A DNA stretch of 64,000 bases from Ficedula albicollis (GCF_000247815.1 NC_021686.1:1777627-1841626); one strand, 5' to 3'; positions 12,777 to 26,352 are shown, counted from the first letter of the stretch. Numbers and translations are program-made. Notes: generated from the sequence alone by a model not told the origin.

Positions 12777-13094
12777 GGAGTTTTGGGATCTGCCAGTGCT
12801 GTGCTGAGCTCCAGCTGACCCCCTGTCACCAGAGGGGTCGGGCAGAGGAGGGGGAGCCCTCCTGCCCGGCCTCCAGGTGGGGAGCTGCTCATGGAAAGCC
12901 ATCTGCTCCCCCTGAAGTCCACCTGGTGGGATCCCACCTGCTCAGCTGCCCCTCCAGCACAGCCCAAAGCAGCACTGTGAATGCAGGCACGACTGAAGCA
13001 AAACCCTTTTCCTCTGCCAGGGCACACAGAACAGCTTCCAGGGCTCTTCCCAAGGATTGTGGGGAAAATGATGTTTCTCAAAGCACGGCATTCA

Positions 13095-13225
13095 TAAAAT
13101 CATGGAGTGGTTTGGGCTGGAAGGGACTCTAAAACCCACCTCATTCCACTCCCTGCCTATTCCACTATCCCAGGTTGCTCCAAGCCCCATCCAGCCCAGC
13201 CTTGGACACTTCCAGGGGCAAAAAA
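13095..13225 (-). mobile_element. CR1 fragment, reverse orientation
   Basis: It starts ATAAAATCATGGAGTGGTTT and continues through CAGCCTTGGACACTTCCAG, where it is truncated. Confidence 0.82.
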
Positions 13226-14089
13226 GGGATAGAAAACCTTGAAGGGATGGAGAGAGAGCTGATAACAGCAATTCCCACTCCTCATGGGAGCAGCCAAGTG
13301 ACTCAGTCCAGCCTGGCTTTGCTCTCCCAGCCCCTGTGCCCACCACACTCAGCAGGATGGACACAGCCAGCAGCTCCTCTTGGAAGCCTGGCTCAGCTTC
13401 CACCTGCCTTGGGGACACCAGCACCTCCAGGACACCGCCCTGAAGTTAAACACAGCATAAACCTGCACAGAGCTGGAGTCTGGGGCTGTTCCAGTCAACT
13501 CCAGCAGGGCACAGCCTGTGCCAGTCTTGCAGAGAGAAACAAAAGCCTCTGAAGCAAAGCCCCCACCCACTTAAAAAAGCAGAAATCCACCAAAACCACT
13601 TACACATCTAAAGCTGGGACTTCCTTAAGAGCTTTACTGGATTTATGCTGCACTTTCTAGAAACACCATTAATGCTCCAGCAGGAGGGACAAGGGGAAGC
13701 AGAGGCTTGACCTGCCTTGGCTTGGCCACAGACAGAGAGAGCCCAAGAGGTGACAGCAGCCACCCCCAGCTGCACATTCTCCTCCCTTCTCACTGTTTGA
13801 AAAAGATTTCCTGCCAAACTGGAAATAATTTTGCTTGCACAGTACAAAATAAAGGCTGCTTTTTAAATACCAACCCTCTCCCCCTTCTCACTGGAAAAGC
13901 TTGAATTTAAGCACACGTCGAAATATTATAATGAGCAAACTGAAGTATTGTAATAAGCACAGAGGAAAGGCAACTATTGAAAGAAGCCAAAAAACCTCCA
14001 AACACTCCCAATTCACAAGTAATTTGATAAAAAACCCTGCTGTGGTTACTGCTGACCCTCTCAACATGAAGCAAACCAGGAGCTGAACA

Positions 14090-14165
14090 GTGCCTTAGTC
14101 AGATATTGGAACAAGAGGACCTTTAAGGTCCCTTCCAAACCAAACCATTCCATGATTCTATGATT
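14090..14165 (+). mobile_element. CR1 3' terminus
   Basis: Only the last part is left: TTTAAGGTCCCTTCC followed by ATTCCATGATTCTATGATT, which includes the 8-bp terminal repeat. Confidence 0.82.
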
Positions 14166-16217
14166 TCTCCATCAAATTATTCCAAAACACCTTATTGATG
14201 GGAAATACATGCACAGACAGGCTGGATTTGGGAGCAACCCTTTTGGAATAGGAGCACATCAACCACTGTCCTTCAGCCACACCAAAGATATGCATCAATT
14301 TATTATTTAAAAATTGTATTTTTTTTTTCCTGATACTAGCCTGGATGAGGTTTCAAAAGCAAGAGAGCCCTATTAAAATTAAACCTGAGTGGACAATGAT
14401 TTAAGAATCAGCTGTAAACAAAATCCTCCTGAGCACGAGCGTGGAGAACTTTGCTGCACATTTCACCACAGAATCAGTAACTAAACCTCAAGGAGAGATG
14501 CCAGGAGGAGATAGGCAAACCAAGGGGGTTCAGGTATTGACAAATGCCTGTCAGAGCTAAACCTCTGTCCCTGGGCAAGTGTGTGGGTACAGAAAGTTCT
14601 TATTTATGGCCTCATGAGCAGCTGGTTTGTGCACTGACCCTTCAACCCCCCCTGCCACAGCTCTTCTTCAGCCAGCCTTGCCTTCCTGTCAGCAGAGAGT
14701 GAACATTTTTTTTCCAGCTTAAAAAAAAGCCAAATACAAAACATACAACATGTTAAAAACATCCAAGGGCTCAGGACAGCCAGGCTGGGCTACAGCCACC
14801 CCAGGAACATTTGTGCCACATTCAGAGCAGGGTTGGTGTCACCAATATCAGTGCATTTAAAGTTTTTTGGAATAAAACACACCCTGAGGTGCTTCAGGCA
14901 AACTTCAGACATTCAAACTGCGACTCAGGCACACAGAGAATTCCAAGCTGGAACAGGATCAGGGTTTGATGGAGGTTCCCAGTCCCAAATCCAGCTCCTC
15001 CAGCAGGGATTTCCCCAGAGCCACACCTGCAAAAACCACCACTCAAAACTCCCAGTTTTGACAGGACATGGGGCCACCTGGAGGCATCTCTGCCTGCTCA
15101 GGTAAACTCCAGGGATTTGAGGGCCCAGGTGAGCACTCCTGCTTGTAAAAGGAAATCAATGATGCAATCAGCACTGGGATGATGTAATGTGCCCTGATGG
15201 AACAGGTGAGGTGCTTTAGGAGCCTTCTCCAGCAGCAGCTCTTCCATTCAGGCATCTGATGACATATGGGAGTAAAGATTACTTAATGAAATGTTTTAAA
15301 GTGCTATAAAACCATATAGGTTTAAAAAAAGCTGCTGCAGTGTGAGGAGAAGGACTCTTGGGAATCACCTGCAAGGTCCAGGCAGGGACAGGCTCAGCTT
15401 TGATCTGCCAGGGACAGAAGCTTCAGCACAAGCTCTGCCAAGGCGTTGCCTTGGAAAGGAGGGCAAAGTCTGGCTCCAGGGAGGTTCCTTCCAGGCAGGG
15501 CTGTCCCTGGAGCTGTCCTGGCATCCCAAAGCCCTGCTGTCCTTGAACACAAACACTCGGAAGGGTGTTTAGGAGGGGAGGTGAGTGACAAGGAAAAGGA
15601 AAAACAACTCTGCTTTCCCAGCAGTGTGAGCCTGGTTCTGAAAAATCCAGCCCTGACTGTGCACAGGATGGAGAGGAGACGGATCAGCTACAAAAATCCC
15701 CCTCCAAAGGACACCCTGTGTCCCAGACAGCAGCGACAGTGCCAGGCTGGGAGCCAGGGAGAAGGGACACAGTTGTGTTTAAAGTCCCACATTAATGCAG
15801 CTGACCCCAAAGCCCTGGAACGCCCCAGGGCAGCTCAGCCTCTGGAATGCCACTTTGGGGACTGCCACCTCTGGTCCCAGTGCTGCCCTCTTCACCCATA
15901 GCTGGGCAATGCCAGCTTCCAGGGAAGCCTGCGCTCAGCCCTGGCTGAAGGCAACTTCCACAACTCAGCCCCTGGAGTTTGGGTTCTTACCATCACCCCC
16001 CTCAAGGCTGGGCAAGAGAAACGTGCTGCACCTCTTGGGGCAAACTGAAAACACTCACCCACCAAAAAGCCCAAAAAACAAACCCAAAACCAACTCACAA
16101 AACACCACACCAGGCACACTGTTCCCAGCACCCCACAAACCAGCAGGCACCGTCCCTGCTGATCCAACTCCCCCAGGGAGACCCAGGCAGAGAGGGGTGT
16201 GAAGTTACACCACAGCC

Positions 16218-16450
16218 CATGGAATCACAGAATCATGGAATGGCTTGGGTTAGAAGGGACATTAAAGTTCCACCCAGTTCCAACCCCCCAGCCATGGGGA
16301 GGGACACCTCCCACTGTCCCAGCTGCTCCAAGCCCCATCCAACCTGGCCTGCGACACTTCCAGCGATCCAGGGGCAGCCACAGCTGCTCTGGGCACCCTG
16401 CCAGGGAACAATTCCTTCCCAAAATCCCATCTAAACCTCTCCTTTTTTAA
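16218..16450 (-). mobile_element. CR1 fragment, reverse orientation
   Basis: It begins TGGAATCACAGAATCATGG and continues through CACCTCCCACTGTCCC and ACAATTCCTTCCCAAAATCC. It is uninterrupted. Confidence 0.87.
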
Positions 16451-18004
16451 TCTAAACCATTCCCACGTAAAACCCCAGGTGGATCTGCCCATGTAAAATG
16501 TCAGGTGGATTCCCAACCTGCCCCTTGCTGGCACCTCCAAAAATCCAATCCCTCCTTTTGTGGAAAAACCCACCTGTGGAGACATCCTGTCCAGAGGCAG
16601 ATCCAGCTCTGGGAGCTGCTTCTGTGAGGCAGGAGGGAAGCAAAGTCCAGGGGAGGCTTAAGGAGAGAGCTGCCGAGTCCCAACAGAGCTCCTTTTGTTC
16701 CCGATAAGGAGCAGGAGCTCGCACACTTCCCTGCCGTGTGACCGCAGCCTCCTCCCGCTCCCCCGAATTCCAAAATAAGAGCACGTCCTGGGAGCCCCAG
16801 CCCCGCTCCAGGTGCTCACGACTCCCAGGAATACACCCCCAAATAAAAAGGCTGAATCCCAAGTCGACCTGTTGAGGTTTATCTCGTCCTCCCTGCTGCT
16901 TCTGGTGAATAATTAAGCGTTAAGTGACAAATTCCTTCCTTATAAGCAGAAACAGAGGGATGAATAAAGCTTGGATTGCACACCAGGGGCAGGTCAGAAG
17001 CAATCTGGTGACTCAGAGGGTGATCTCTGGAAGGCAATGACAATATTGACCCCAAAGAAGGTTTACAAACACCCCAATGCCACCCTGCCCGAGCCCTCAG
17101 CCAAGCAGCTGCTGCCAGCAGAGCCAGCACTGTGGCACAGCTGATCCATGGGGTTTTCCCTTCCCTATGGCAGCCCTCCTCACACCCACAAGCTTTGAGG
17201 GTTTTGTCTGGTTTTCTGCTTCCTCTCCGCAGAAGCCTCACACATTTCAAGCTCCCTCAGCCCTTCCTCCCCAGCATGACCACGCTGAGTTCCTTCCATT
17301 ACCTTCCCAAAGCACGTTTTCCCCTCTTCTCTGGGCTATCCCTGCTGAGGTGTGGAGCTCTGAGCAGGAGCCACTGCTCAGCAGCAGTGCCTGAAGTGTC
17401 CCTTGATAAGCACTGACCTCCTGAGCCGAGCCCAGGCCAGCCCAGATTGCTGCTCACAGCATGGCAGGAAGGAGTTATGCTTTAACCCGAGCTCTGCTGC
17501 ATCTGCTCCTCCACGGAGCAGCTCACAGCCCTTCTGCTCCTCTGCTTGTGCCTCAGGACCTCAGAGAACACCTGGAACCCTCATGAGAGCCCAAAACCAG
17601 ACACTATAACTAATTAGGAAATCCCAATCCCTGCCAGTTTTACTTCTCAAACTCTTATTGAGGCACCTCTGCTTCCACTGCTCCCCCCTCCCCTCCTGGT
17701 CCTTCCTGGTGTCCCACAGCCCATTTCCCAGTCTCACACAATCTGCTTGTGGTTCAAGATAAGGCTCCAAGGACTTTGTTTTCCAAACTCCTTCCAGCTT
17801 ATTTCCTCCAGGGCAAACACTTCAACTCGGATTTTTCTGACCAGCAAGAGAAATTTCTCACCATAGCCCTGCACTTGGGTCCTGCCCTCAGGGATGTCCC
17901 TGTCCCATTACACACCCATCCTTCCCTTTACATAGTTTGGAGTCAGCATAATAAATTAATTTCCTTAGTATTTTCAGGATTTAAGATATCAAATTATCAC
18001 TGAT

Positions 18005-18422
18005 TTGGGAGAGCTGGAGCCCCTCTGCTCTGGAGACAGGCTGGGAGAGCTGGGGGTGCTCACCTGGAGAAGAGAAGGCTCCAGGGACACCTCAGAGCCC
18101 CTTGCAGGGCCTAAAGGGGCTCCAGGAGAGCTGCAGAGGGACTGGGGACAAGGGATGGAGGGACAGCACACAGGGAATGGCTCCCACTGGTAGAGGGCAG
18201 GGCTGGGTGGGATATTGGGCAGGAATTGTTCCCTGGGAGGGTGGGCAGGCCCTGGCACAGGGTGCCCAGAGCAGCTGTGGCTGCCCCTGGATCCCTGGCA
18301 GTGCCCAGGGCCAGGCTGGATGGGGCTTGGAGCAGCCTGGGACAGTGGGAGGTGTCCCTGCCATGGCACTGGATGGGCTTTAAGGCTTCCTTCCAGCCCA
18401 AACCATCCCAGGATTCTGTGAA
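18005..18422 (+). mobile_element. CR1 3' region, uninterrupted reference copy
   Basis: This is the longest unbroken plus-orientation 3' copy here, from CTGGGGGTGCTCACCTGGAG through GGCTCCCACTGGTAGAGGGC to CCATCCCAGGATTCTGTG. It contains the exact CR1 positions at which the G runs at 26014 and 49480 begin in other copies, so it shows what the sequence there should be: about 87 bases (18191-18277) are absent around the run at 26014. Confidence 0.9.
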
Positions 18423-20179
18423 TAAAAGGATAATATGGGACTGTTCACTTGCCGTCCAGAGGGCTCATGGCCCTTCATCTCTGGGTGGAGGGGAGCAGAA
18501 AGGCTTTGGGGACAACGGGGACATTGCTCAGGGCTCCATGTGCTTCCCCAAGGACAGGTGAACAGACACTGCACTGCATCTGTCACATTCCCCAGCCACC
18601 TGCAAGACTTCAAATCCACCAGGACAAAACTATCCCAAATTCCAGCAGCCAGCTCCTGGAGAGGGGTTTGTGACCATTTCATCCATGGTGCTTTCAGGTC
18701 AGCCCTGTGACCTGAGGCCATTCCAGAAGGTGGGAATGGCATTGGTATAGAAAACCTGAGCTCTTACCTCCATGTCCCCATTCCAACCACCAGACCTTCC
18801 CCCCTGGGTTAGGAGAGCCAGGGAACAGCTGAACCCAGGTCTGTCCTGGTGCTTGGAGCTCCTTGGACAGCTCAGAGGAGGTTACAAAGCTCAACCCCAT
18901 CTTTTCAGCCTCTGGCCTCTGCCAGACATGCACCCTGTGCTAACAGTGCTGTGGGGAGAGGCAGAGGAGGAAATAAGGTTCCTATTTCTATAATAGGAAC
19001 CCTGTTTCCCATTTCTATAATCTAAAACCCCCTTTCTACAATCTAACGTGTCACAGACTGCAAAGCAGGACCCTCCCTGTGCTCACCAGGCTCAGTCTGC
19101 CTTTGGGAAGGCAGGTATCTTCCTGGGAATTCTGTACTAGGAAAGGAGGGCTCACAAGGTCCAGAGGGCTACCAGGAGGGGACACAACGATCCTGCAGCA
19201 GCCTCCTACACCCACCCCACGTGGGCTCCCTGAAAACACAAGGCACGAGGGATGACAGTGATGCCCCTGGGAGCAGCTCCAGCACAGCCCAGCTCCGGTC
19301 CCACAACAGTTTCTGTGTCACAACACGCAGCTGGGGACCCTACAACTCCCTGGCCCCCTTTGCAGAAGCTCTGAGCAGCTGGAGAAACCCAGCAAGGTGG
19401 ATTTCAATGGCCTCGCTCTGATTTTTGCCCTCAAAGAAGCCTGAAATTCAATTGCTCAGCATGGAAATAAGTCCTGGCTTTAAGAGAGTTAAAGTTTCAC
19501 AGAGTTGATGTGCTGGCCTTAAAGCTGCTGCTCACAGTTGCACAGAATGTCACAGAATACTCTGAGCTGGAATACAGCTGCTCCTGTAGGCAGGCAGGCT
19601 AGGAGAGCCAGCAGTAGCTCCTACTCCCAAAATACTCAAAACTTGGGACCAGCCCAACTCCCATTTTCCTCCCTAGATCCATTCCTCTCATGCTCTACAA
19701 CTCCCTGCTAGACAAATAGCCAGAGGGGACGTGCCTGGGCAGGTGAAGGCTTCCAGGGAAAGCCAAATTCTTCTGCTGTGGCTGTGCAGAATGTGTTTTC
19801 CTGGCTGCTTCCAAGAGGAGCCACGGCAGCTGCCCAGCAGATGGCAACAGCCCTGCACAAGGCACTGCATCTGCAGGATTTATGGCTACCCTGTCCTGCA
19901 GAGCTCAGCCACAGCCTTCCTCTGACCTTGCTGCCCCAAAACACGAGTTCCCAGAGCTAAAAATCCCTCTTTGGGGTATTTATGGTGCTCCCAGGCAGCC
20001 TGGCTCTGCCTCTCCTCAAGAACACCTAAAGTTAGACATCTCCATGCCCATCCCAGCCTAATCCCAGCATTTTCATGCCTCATTTTCCTTTTCCAAGAGT
20101 CATCCTTCCCACTCTGCACTGCCCAAGGGGGTCACCTGCCCCAGGAGCAGAGCAGAGGGGCAGAGCCCTCACCCTAGGC

Positions 20180-20222
20180 ACAGCTTGGAGGTCTTTTCCA
20201 GCCTTAATGATTCCATGATCCC
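20180..20222 (+). mobile_element. CR1 3' terminus, very short
   Basis: It shows GGAGGTCTTTTCCAGCC followed by TTAATGATTCCATGAT. Confidence 0.65.
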
Positions 20223-20806
20223 AAGAAAACTAACCCCAAATTCCCCTCCACGTTCCCCAGAGCATTCCAAACGAGTCCTGTGCCTCAGCACTGAGTCATG
20301 AGCTCCACAGGAGCTCACAAGGGAGGCAAGAACTCCCACCTTCCAGGCAGTCAAGCTGTGCCAGCCCAGCCTGGGGGAAAACAGGGCTCAGGTGTCCAGA
20401 TGGAAAAGCTCCAAGCTCCCTTCAGTGTGACTGACAAAGCAGGAAGGCTGTCATTAGTTTCTGGTGGTTTCTCACTCACGCTTCCCCCTGGGGCAGGAGA
20501 ACACATGGGAGGTGATCCCAGCCAGGTGATGATGTCCCTGCTCCCAGCTGGGTGCACAGGGACGAGGTTCCTCTTGAATGTGTGGAAGGTTTGGGATGAG
20601 CCCCCTGAAGCCCAGCTGGAGGCACAAGAAGCCACGTGGCTGCAGGAGCTGCTGTCTCAGTGGAGCCACAGGAGCAGGAATCCCCTTGGAAGCACCTTAA
20701 CAGACAGCCCTGTCTGCTGGGCACTCCTGGAATGGTGCAACAGGAGCCACATGGCACATCCAGAGCCACACCAGTGGCTGAACTGGGGGGACTATCCAAC
20801 ATTACC

Positions 20807-20935
20807 AATTCCTGAGTTCACACCTTGTCCCCTTCAAAAGCCTGGTGTTGGTGGTTCTCTCTGGAGAGCAAATAATTCCTGAGTTCACACCTTGTCCCCT
20901 GGTGTTGGTGGTTCTCTCTGGAGAGCAAACACTGG
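20807..20935. repeat. Two-copy tandem duplication, period 67 bp
   Basis: The block AATTCCTGAGTTCACACCTT with GGTGTTGGTGGTTCTCTC is repeated. The second copy lacks a short internal piece (TTCAAAAGC). Confidence 0.88.
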
Positions 20936-22444
20936 GTGAAAGTCCCAGTTCTGGGCTCTCAGGGCTTTGCATGGATGCTGAGCTCTCTGATGACGGCCAC
21001 CAGAAGAGGACATGAGTCATTAAGCAGAGCAACCTTATTAACAGAGAGAAGACATTTTCCTGGAGACTGCTTGGAGGACTTGTTTACACTTGTTTGAACA
21101 AACACAGAGGGGAAAAGCTCCCTGTCAGACCCCAGCACTTGGAAGAGCTGAGCACTCCAGCCACTGGGATTTTGGGCTGTTTAAGAGGGACCACAGCCAC
21201 TGCTCCACTCCAGTAACCACAGCAGCTCCTAGCATTCTGCAAATGCAGCAACTCCTTCTGCTCTGCTGTGACAGGGGAGGAGAAATCCCAGCTGTGCCAC
21301 TTCACCCCACGGCCCTGCCACAGCCAGAGGGGCTCCCCTGAGGTGTCCCAGTTGTGTTGTGGGGTGTGTTCAGCTGGGTGTCCTGGTGCAGCATCTTCCC
21401 AGCCCTGACACGGGGATATCCCAGAGCCCAAAGTGCTGCTTGGTGCAGTGAGAAGTTTACTCTGAGGAAAGGTGATGTCTTCACTTTGAAAGGTGATTTT
21501 TTCCCCCCTCATCTCTTCTGGAGAATCTCATTCTGGAGATGGAATAAAGATTTTGGGAATGGCTGTTTTTTCTGTTCTCTGCCTTGTTGACATCCTGCTG
21601 CACCTGAGGAAGAAGGTCTGCTGGAGCTCTTTTCCCAGTGCTCCTGTGAGGAACACACCTTTGCTGCTCCCAGCAGGATGCTTTGTACCACAGCTTCTCC
21701 CTCCCTGGGCCAGCTCCAGCTTTCCAGGACGCGTGGGATAAAAAACACGTTGGGAGCTCACGGCTCAGCCAGAAGAGAACAAAAACTCCCTCGCCCCAAG
21801 ACTCCAGTTTATTTTTACACTCCCAAGGCTGAGTGGTATTTCTCGAGCATGTTCTCATTTGCTGAACCTCTACAAAATCCTGGCAGGCTGGAAAATATTT
21901 CGAATCATGTATCCAAGACAACAAGGATAATTCTTCCCCGGCATGTTAAACGTAGAGCTGTCCTTTAGACAACTACACCAAATTCAGTATAAAAATCCAC
22001 GTAGATCTTTTGGAAAAGGAGATTTCAGGACTCATCACCTTTTTCCTTTGGGTCACCTTGTCTTTTCAAGGAAAGGCTGGCCCAGCAGCAGACGTATTTC
22101 ATCCCAGAGGGGCACACACCTGCCTTGTTGGTACTGCTGCCCAGAATAGCTCCCAGCGCTGACAGAGCTCATCTATGTTAAATTAGCCCTTGGAAAACAT
22201 CCTTGCTCGGAATCTCAGGCAAGATGGTCCCTTGACACAGGTCTGAGGAGCAAAAATTGAAAGCCTTTGCCTGTCACAGCCTCCACGCTGCTCAGTCCAG
22301 CGTTAAAATGCACACCTGTGACCCTGCACCACTTAAAAAACAAGGAAATCCATCTCCCTGCCTGCCCTCCTGTCCCACTTCTCCCCAGCTCTTCCTGGGG
22401 CTTGTAACTACCTTTCAGCAAGGAAAAAGAAACCAATATTCAGC

Positions 22445-22590
22445 CTTGCCTGGAGAAGCTGTGGCTGGCCTGGAAGTGTACAAGGCCAGGTTGGATGGGG
22501 CCTGGAGTGATGTGGTAGAGTGGAAGGGGCAGGGGGTGGCACTGGATGAGCTTTAAGGTCCCTCCAACCCAAATCATTCCATGATTTTAG
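22445..22590 (+). mobile_element. CR1 3' fragment
   Basis: It runs from GAGAAGCTGTGGCTGGCC to TTTAAGGTCCCTCCAACCC and ends ATTCCATGATTTT. A tandem duplication begins 11 bases later. Confidence 0.85.
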
Positions 22591-22600
22591 GACCAGCTGC

Positions 22601-22775
22601 CCAACACCCAGGCTATCGTTAACCTTTTATCAAGAAATCACAAGGCCAAAATGATGTACTACAGACTGTACCAAGCAAAAATACACCAACACCCAGGCTA
22701 TTATTAACCTTTTATCAAGAAATCACAAGGCCAAAATGATGTACTACAGACTGTACCAAGCAAAAATACACACAG
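22601..22775. repeat. Two-copy tandem duplication, period 85 bp
   Basis: Both copies read CCAACACCCAGGCTAT, then TTAACCTTTTATCAAG, and end CAAGCAAAAATACAC. They differ at one base (CGTT versus TATT region), so it is young. Confidence 0.93.
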
Positions 22776-22857
22776 ATATGAACAAATATATTTGCATGCA
22801 AATACAAAGCAGGTCAGAAGTCTCGTTGCCAGCAACACGTAGTGTGATAAAAATCAC

Positions 22858-22945
22858 ACAGAATCATAAATATCCTGAGGGGGAAGGGGTCCACAAGGAT
22901 CAGAGCCTGACTCCTGGTCCTGCACAGAACAACCCCAAAAACATC
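22858..22945 (-). mobile_element. CR1 fragment of a second subfamily, reverse orientation
   Basis: ACAGAATCATAAATATCCTG followed by GGTCCACAAGGATCAGAG is the reverse of a CR1 3' end whose body differs from the more common copies here. Confidence 0.75.
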
Positions 22946-23747
22946 CAGGCTACCAAGACACAGGTGTCACAACCCTGAAGGGGGAAGTTTGGAAAAGAAA
23001 AAGCAGAGGGAAGTGATTCAGTCCCCACGAGGGACAGGGACCCAGACATCCTTTTGCTCCCAAGGTACCTGCAGCACCTCCTGCTCCAGGCTGGAGGCAC
23101 AGAGCAGGAATGGGTGAAGCTTTCCAAGCCAAGCCCAAAACCCCCAGTCACAGACAAGAGGTCTCTCCTTTCCAGCTGGGAACAGCAGGATCACTGCTGC
23201 AACGTGCTCCTGTGGTAAGGAATGCAGGAAGGAACCAAGGCATGGAGGTTTTAACTTGAGGAAAACAACCCAAATCAGAGAAACAGCCTTCATCAAGCCA
23301 AAGAATAGAGAAAAAATTTAGATTTTTGTCCTTTTTGTCCTCTGCTCTGCCTTTTACTGGCCAAAGAGCAGCAAATGTCAACATCCCACAGCTCTGCTGT
23401 GCCTCTCAGGCAGGCTCCTGCCTGGTATATCTCAAAACCAAGCTCAGGTTTTCCAGGCTCAGGAAGTCCAGCAGGAAGACAAACCCAAGAGTAGCAGGTC
23501 CCCTTCCCGTGTCACCACAGAAAGGGGTCCCTTTCCACCCAGGACACTGTGTTCTGCTCTTTCACTTTTATCAACACCAATTTTAACTTCAGCAGCACCA
23601 AATGCTTCTCTGGGCCCATCAGCCAGAGACTGAATTTGTCTTTACACGTTAAGCATCCCTGAGCTCAGCCACAGCAAACTCCCCTCTCCTCCATGCCCAA
23701 ATCCCACTCCACATGAAACAACATTTATGGGAATGCCCAGAGCTCAT

Positions 23748-23753
23748 ACTTGC
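23748..23753 (-). other. RAB11FIP3: GC-type 5' splice site of the 12-kb intron
   Basis: On the minus strand the exon ends GAG and the intron begins GCAAGT, which is the consensus form of the rare GC donor class (AG|GCAAGT). The intron ends with a normal AG at 11790-11791. The call depends on reading frame: only this junction joins FVTFE to ANEVTDS. Confidence 0.85.
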
Positions 23754-23845
23754 CTCAAACGTGACGAAATCATCAAACTCATCGGGGCAGGCCGGGGCTT
23801 CCTCCTCGGGGGTGTATCCCATATCATACAGCTGGCTGTCGGGGT
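23754..23845 (-). CDS. RAB11FIP3: RAB11FIP3 exon with acidic linker (DEFDDFV)
   Basis: This 92-bp exon supplies two bases of a split Asp codon and then 30 residues, from PDSQLYDMGYTPEEEAPAC to PDEFDDFVTFE. The peptide is acidic and probably disordered. The PDEFDDFVT-E block, directly followed by ANEVTDSAYMGS in the next exon, is the FIP3 order. The acceptor is CCCCCTGCAG|ACCCC. At the 3' end the only splice that keeps the frame is GAG|GCAAGT, a GC donor. Using the nearby GT in AAGTATG would give GAG-GCA-AGC-AAA-TGA after joining to the next exon, which is a premature stop. It lies about 300 bp from the 10-bp repeat array in the upstream intron. Confidence 0.92.
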
Positions 23846-24131
23846 CTGCAGGGGGAGAGAAACACAAGCTGCCATCACCGAGAGGGAAATCTGCACCCCA
23901 AGCCAAGGGCTGGGAGATGTGACAGAACTCGTGTGAGCGCTCACCGCTGCCTCCAGCCCTCAGGAAGGGCCGCTGCTGCCAGGGCTGGAAGGCAATGGCT
24001 GCTGATCTGCCACAGATCCTACAAGGCCCCTTCATCATCCCCCACGCGCTCCATTCCTCTCCCCGGCTGCTTCCCTATCCCCGCTCCCTGCATCCTCTCT
24101 CTCCTCCCTGTGGGCAGGGAATGCATGGGGG

Positions 24132-24146
24132 GTGTGTGTGTGTGTG
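24132..24146 (+). repeat. (GT)n microsatellite
   Basis: About 7 GT units lie just before the 10-bp array. Confidence 0.9.
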
Positions 24147-24170
24147 ACAGCCGAGTGCCATGGGAACGGG

Positions 24171-24930
24171 GAAGGCAGGGGAAGGCAGGGGAAGGCAGGG
24201 GAAGGCAGGGGAAGGCAGGGGAAGGCAGGGGAAGGCAGGGGAAGGCAGGGGAAGGCAGGGGAAGGCAGGGGAAGGCAGGGGAAGGCAGGGGAAGGCAGGG
24301 GAAGGCAGGGGAAGGCAGGGGAAGGCAGGGGAAGGCAGGGGAAGGCAGGGGAAGGCAGGGGAAGGCAGGGGAAGGCAGGGGAAGGCAGGGGAAGGCAGGG
24401 GAAGGCAGGGGAAGGCAGGGGAAGGCAGGGGAAGGCAGGGGAAGGCAGGGGAAGGCAGGGGAAGGCAGGGGAAGGCAGGGGAAGGCAGGGGAAGGCAGGG
24501 GAAGGCAGGGGAAGGCAGGGGAAGGCAGGGGAAGGCAGGGGAAGGCAGGGGAAGGCAGGGGAAGGCAGGGGAAGGCAGGGGAAGGCAGGGGAAGGCAGGG
24601 GAAGGCAGGGGAAGGCAGGGGAAGGCAGGGGAAGGCAGGGGAAGGCAGGGGAAGGCAGGGGAAGGCAGGGGAAGGCAGGGGAAGGCAGGGGAAGGCAGGG
24701 GAAGGCAGGGGAAGGCAGGGGAAGGCAGGGGAAGGCAGGGGAAGGCAGGGGAAGGCAGGGGAAGGCAGGGGAAGGCAGGGGAAGGCAGGGGAAGGCAGGG
24801 GAAGGCAGGGGAAGGCAGGGGAAGGCAGGGGAAGGCAGGGGAAGGCAGGGGAAGGCAGGGGAAGGCAGGGGAAGGCAGGGGAAGGCAGGGGAAGGCAGGG
24901 GAAGGCAGGGGAAGGCAGGGGAAGGCAGGG
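24171..24930 (+). repeat. Perfect 10-bp tandem repeat, 76 copies
   Basis: The unit is GAAGGCAGGG, repeated 76 times over 760 bp with no variant base. Reading every plus-strand phase gives an open frame (Gly/Lys/Gln/Arg/Ala/Glu repeat), and every minus phase gives a Pro/Leu/Ser/Ala/Phe/Cys repeat, so the long open frames are by-products. It lies in the intron about 330 bp upstream (in transcript sense) of the exon at 23754-23845. Total homogeneity implies very recent expansion or assembler-driven regularisation. Confidence 0.98.
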
Positions 24931-25404
<474 letters not shown>

Positions 25405-25879
25405 ACAGATACGTGGACATTCACTACTGAACAGGGGTTTGCTTGCTCTCAAATGAAGACTATTTTGCCACTATTCTAGATAAAGGACATAAATTTCAGA
25501 AATAATGCAGAATATCCGTGTGTCAAAAGGACTTAAATATAGTACTGATCTCGCCAAACATTTGAATTTACTAATCCTCTTCCACAATGAAGCACACACA
25601 ATTCTAATATTTCAGTTCAATTACTGCAAGGCAGGAGGCACCGGCCATGCTCCCAGGGGATGCACAGCGATTCGGGGAGGGACAGGGGACACCTCTCTGT
25701 GCCCACAAAGGGGCACAGGTTTGTCCTGCTGCAGCTGCCCAGATGGGACAGTGCCAGCCTCATCCAGAGGCAACTGGCAGAGCTCCTGCTTTGGGGCCCT
25801 CTCTAGGTATCAAGAAAGGCCATTTTTCGTTAAGGAATCACATTGTGATCATTTAATACAGCTGGTAAAAGGTCAAGGG

Positions 25880-26262
<383 letters not shown>

Positions 26263-26352
26263 ATTAGGGCACAGGATGAACTGAGGGCTCAGGCCTGCAG
26301 CAGCACCTCCCACCTAAACACCATCCCAGAGCCTCTCAGCTGGCCACTAAAT

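Larger units (their letters stand above)
11790..23753. other. RAB11FIP3: GC-AG intron of about 12 kb
   Basis: It contains CR1 fragments at about 13095, 14090, 16218, 18005, 20180, 22445 and 22858, and short tandem duplications at 12051, 12611, 20807 and 22601. The rest is unique, non-coding sequence with chance open frames, none showing a family I recognise. Confidence 0.8.
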
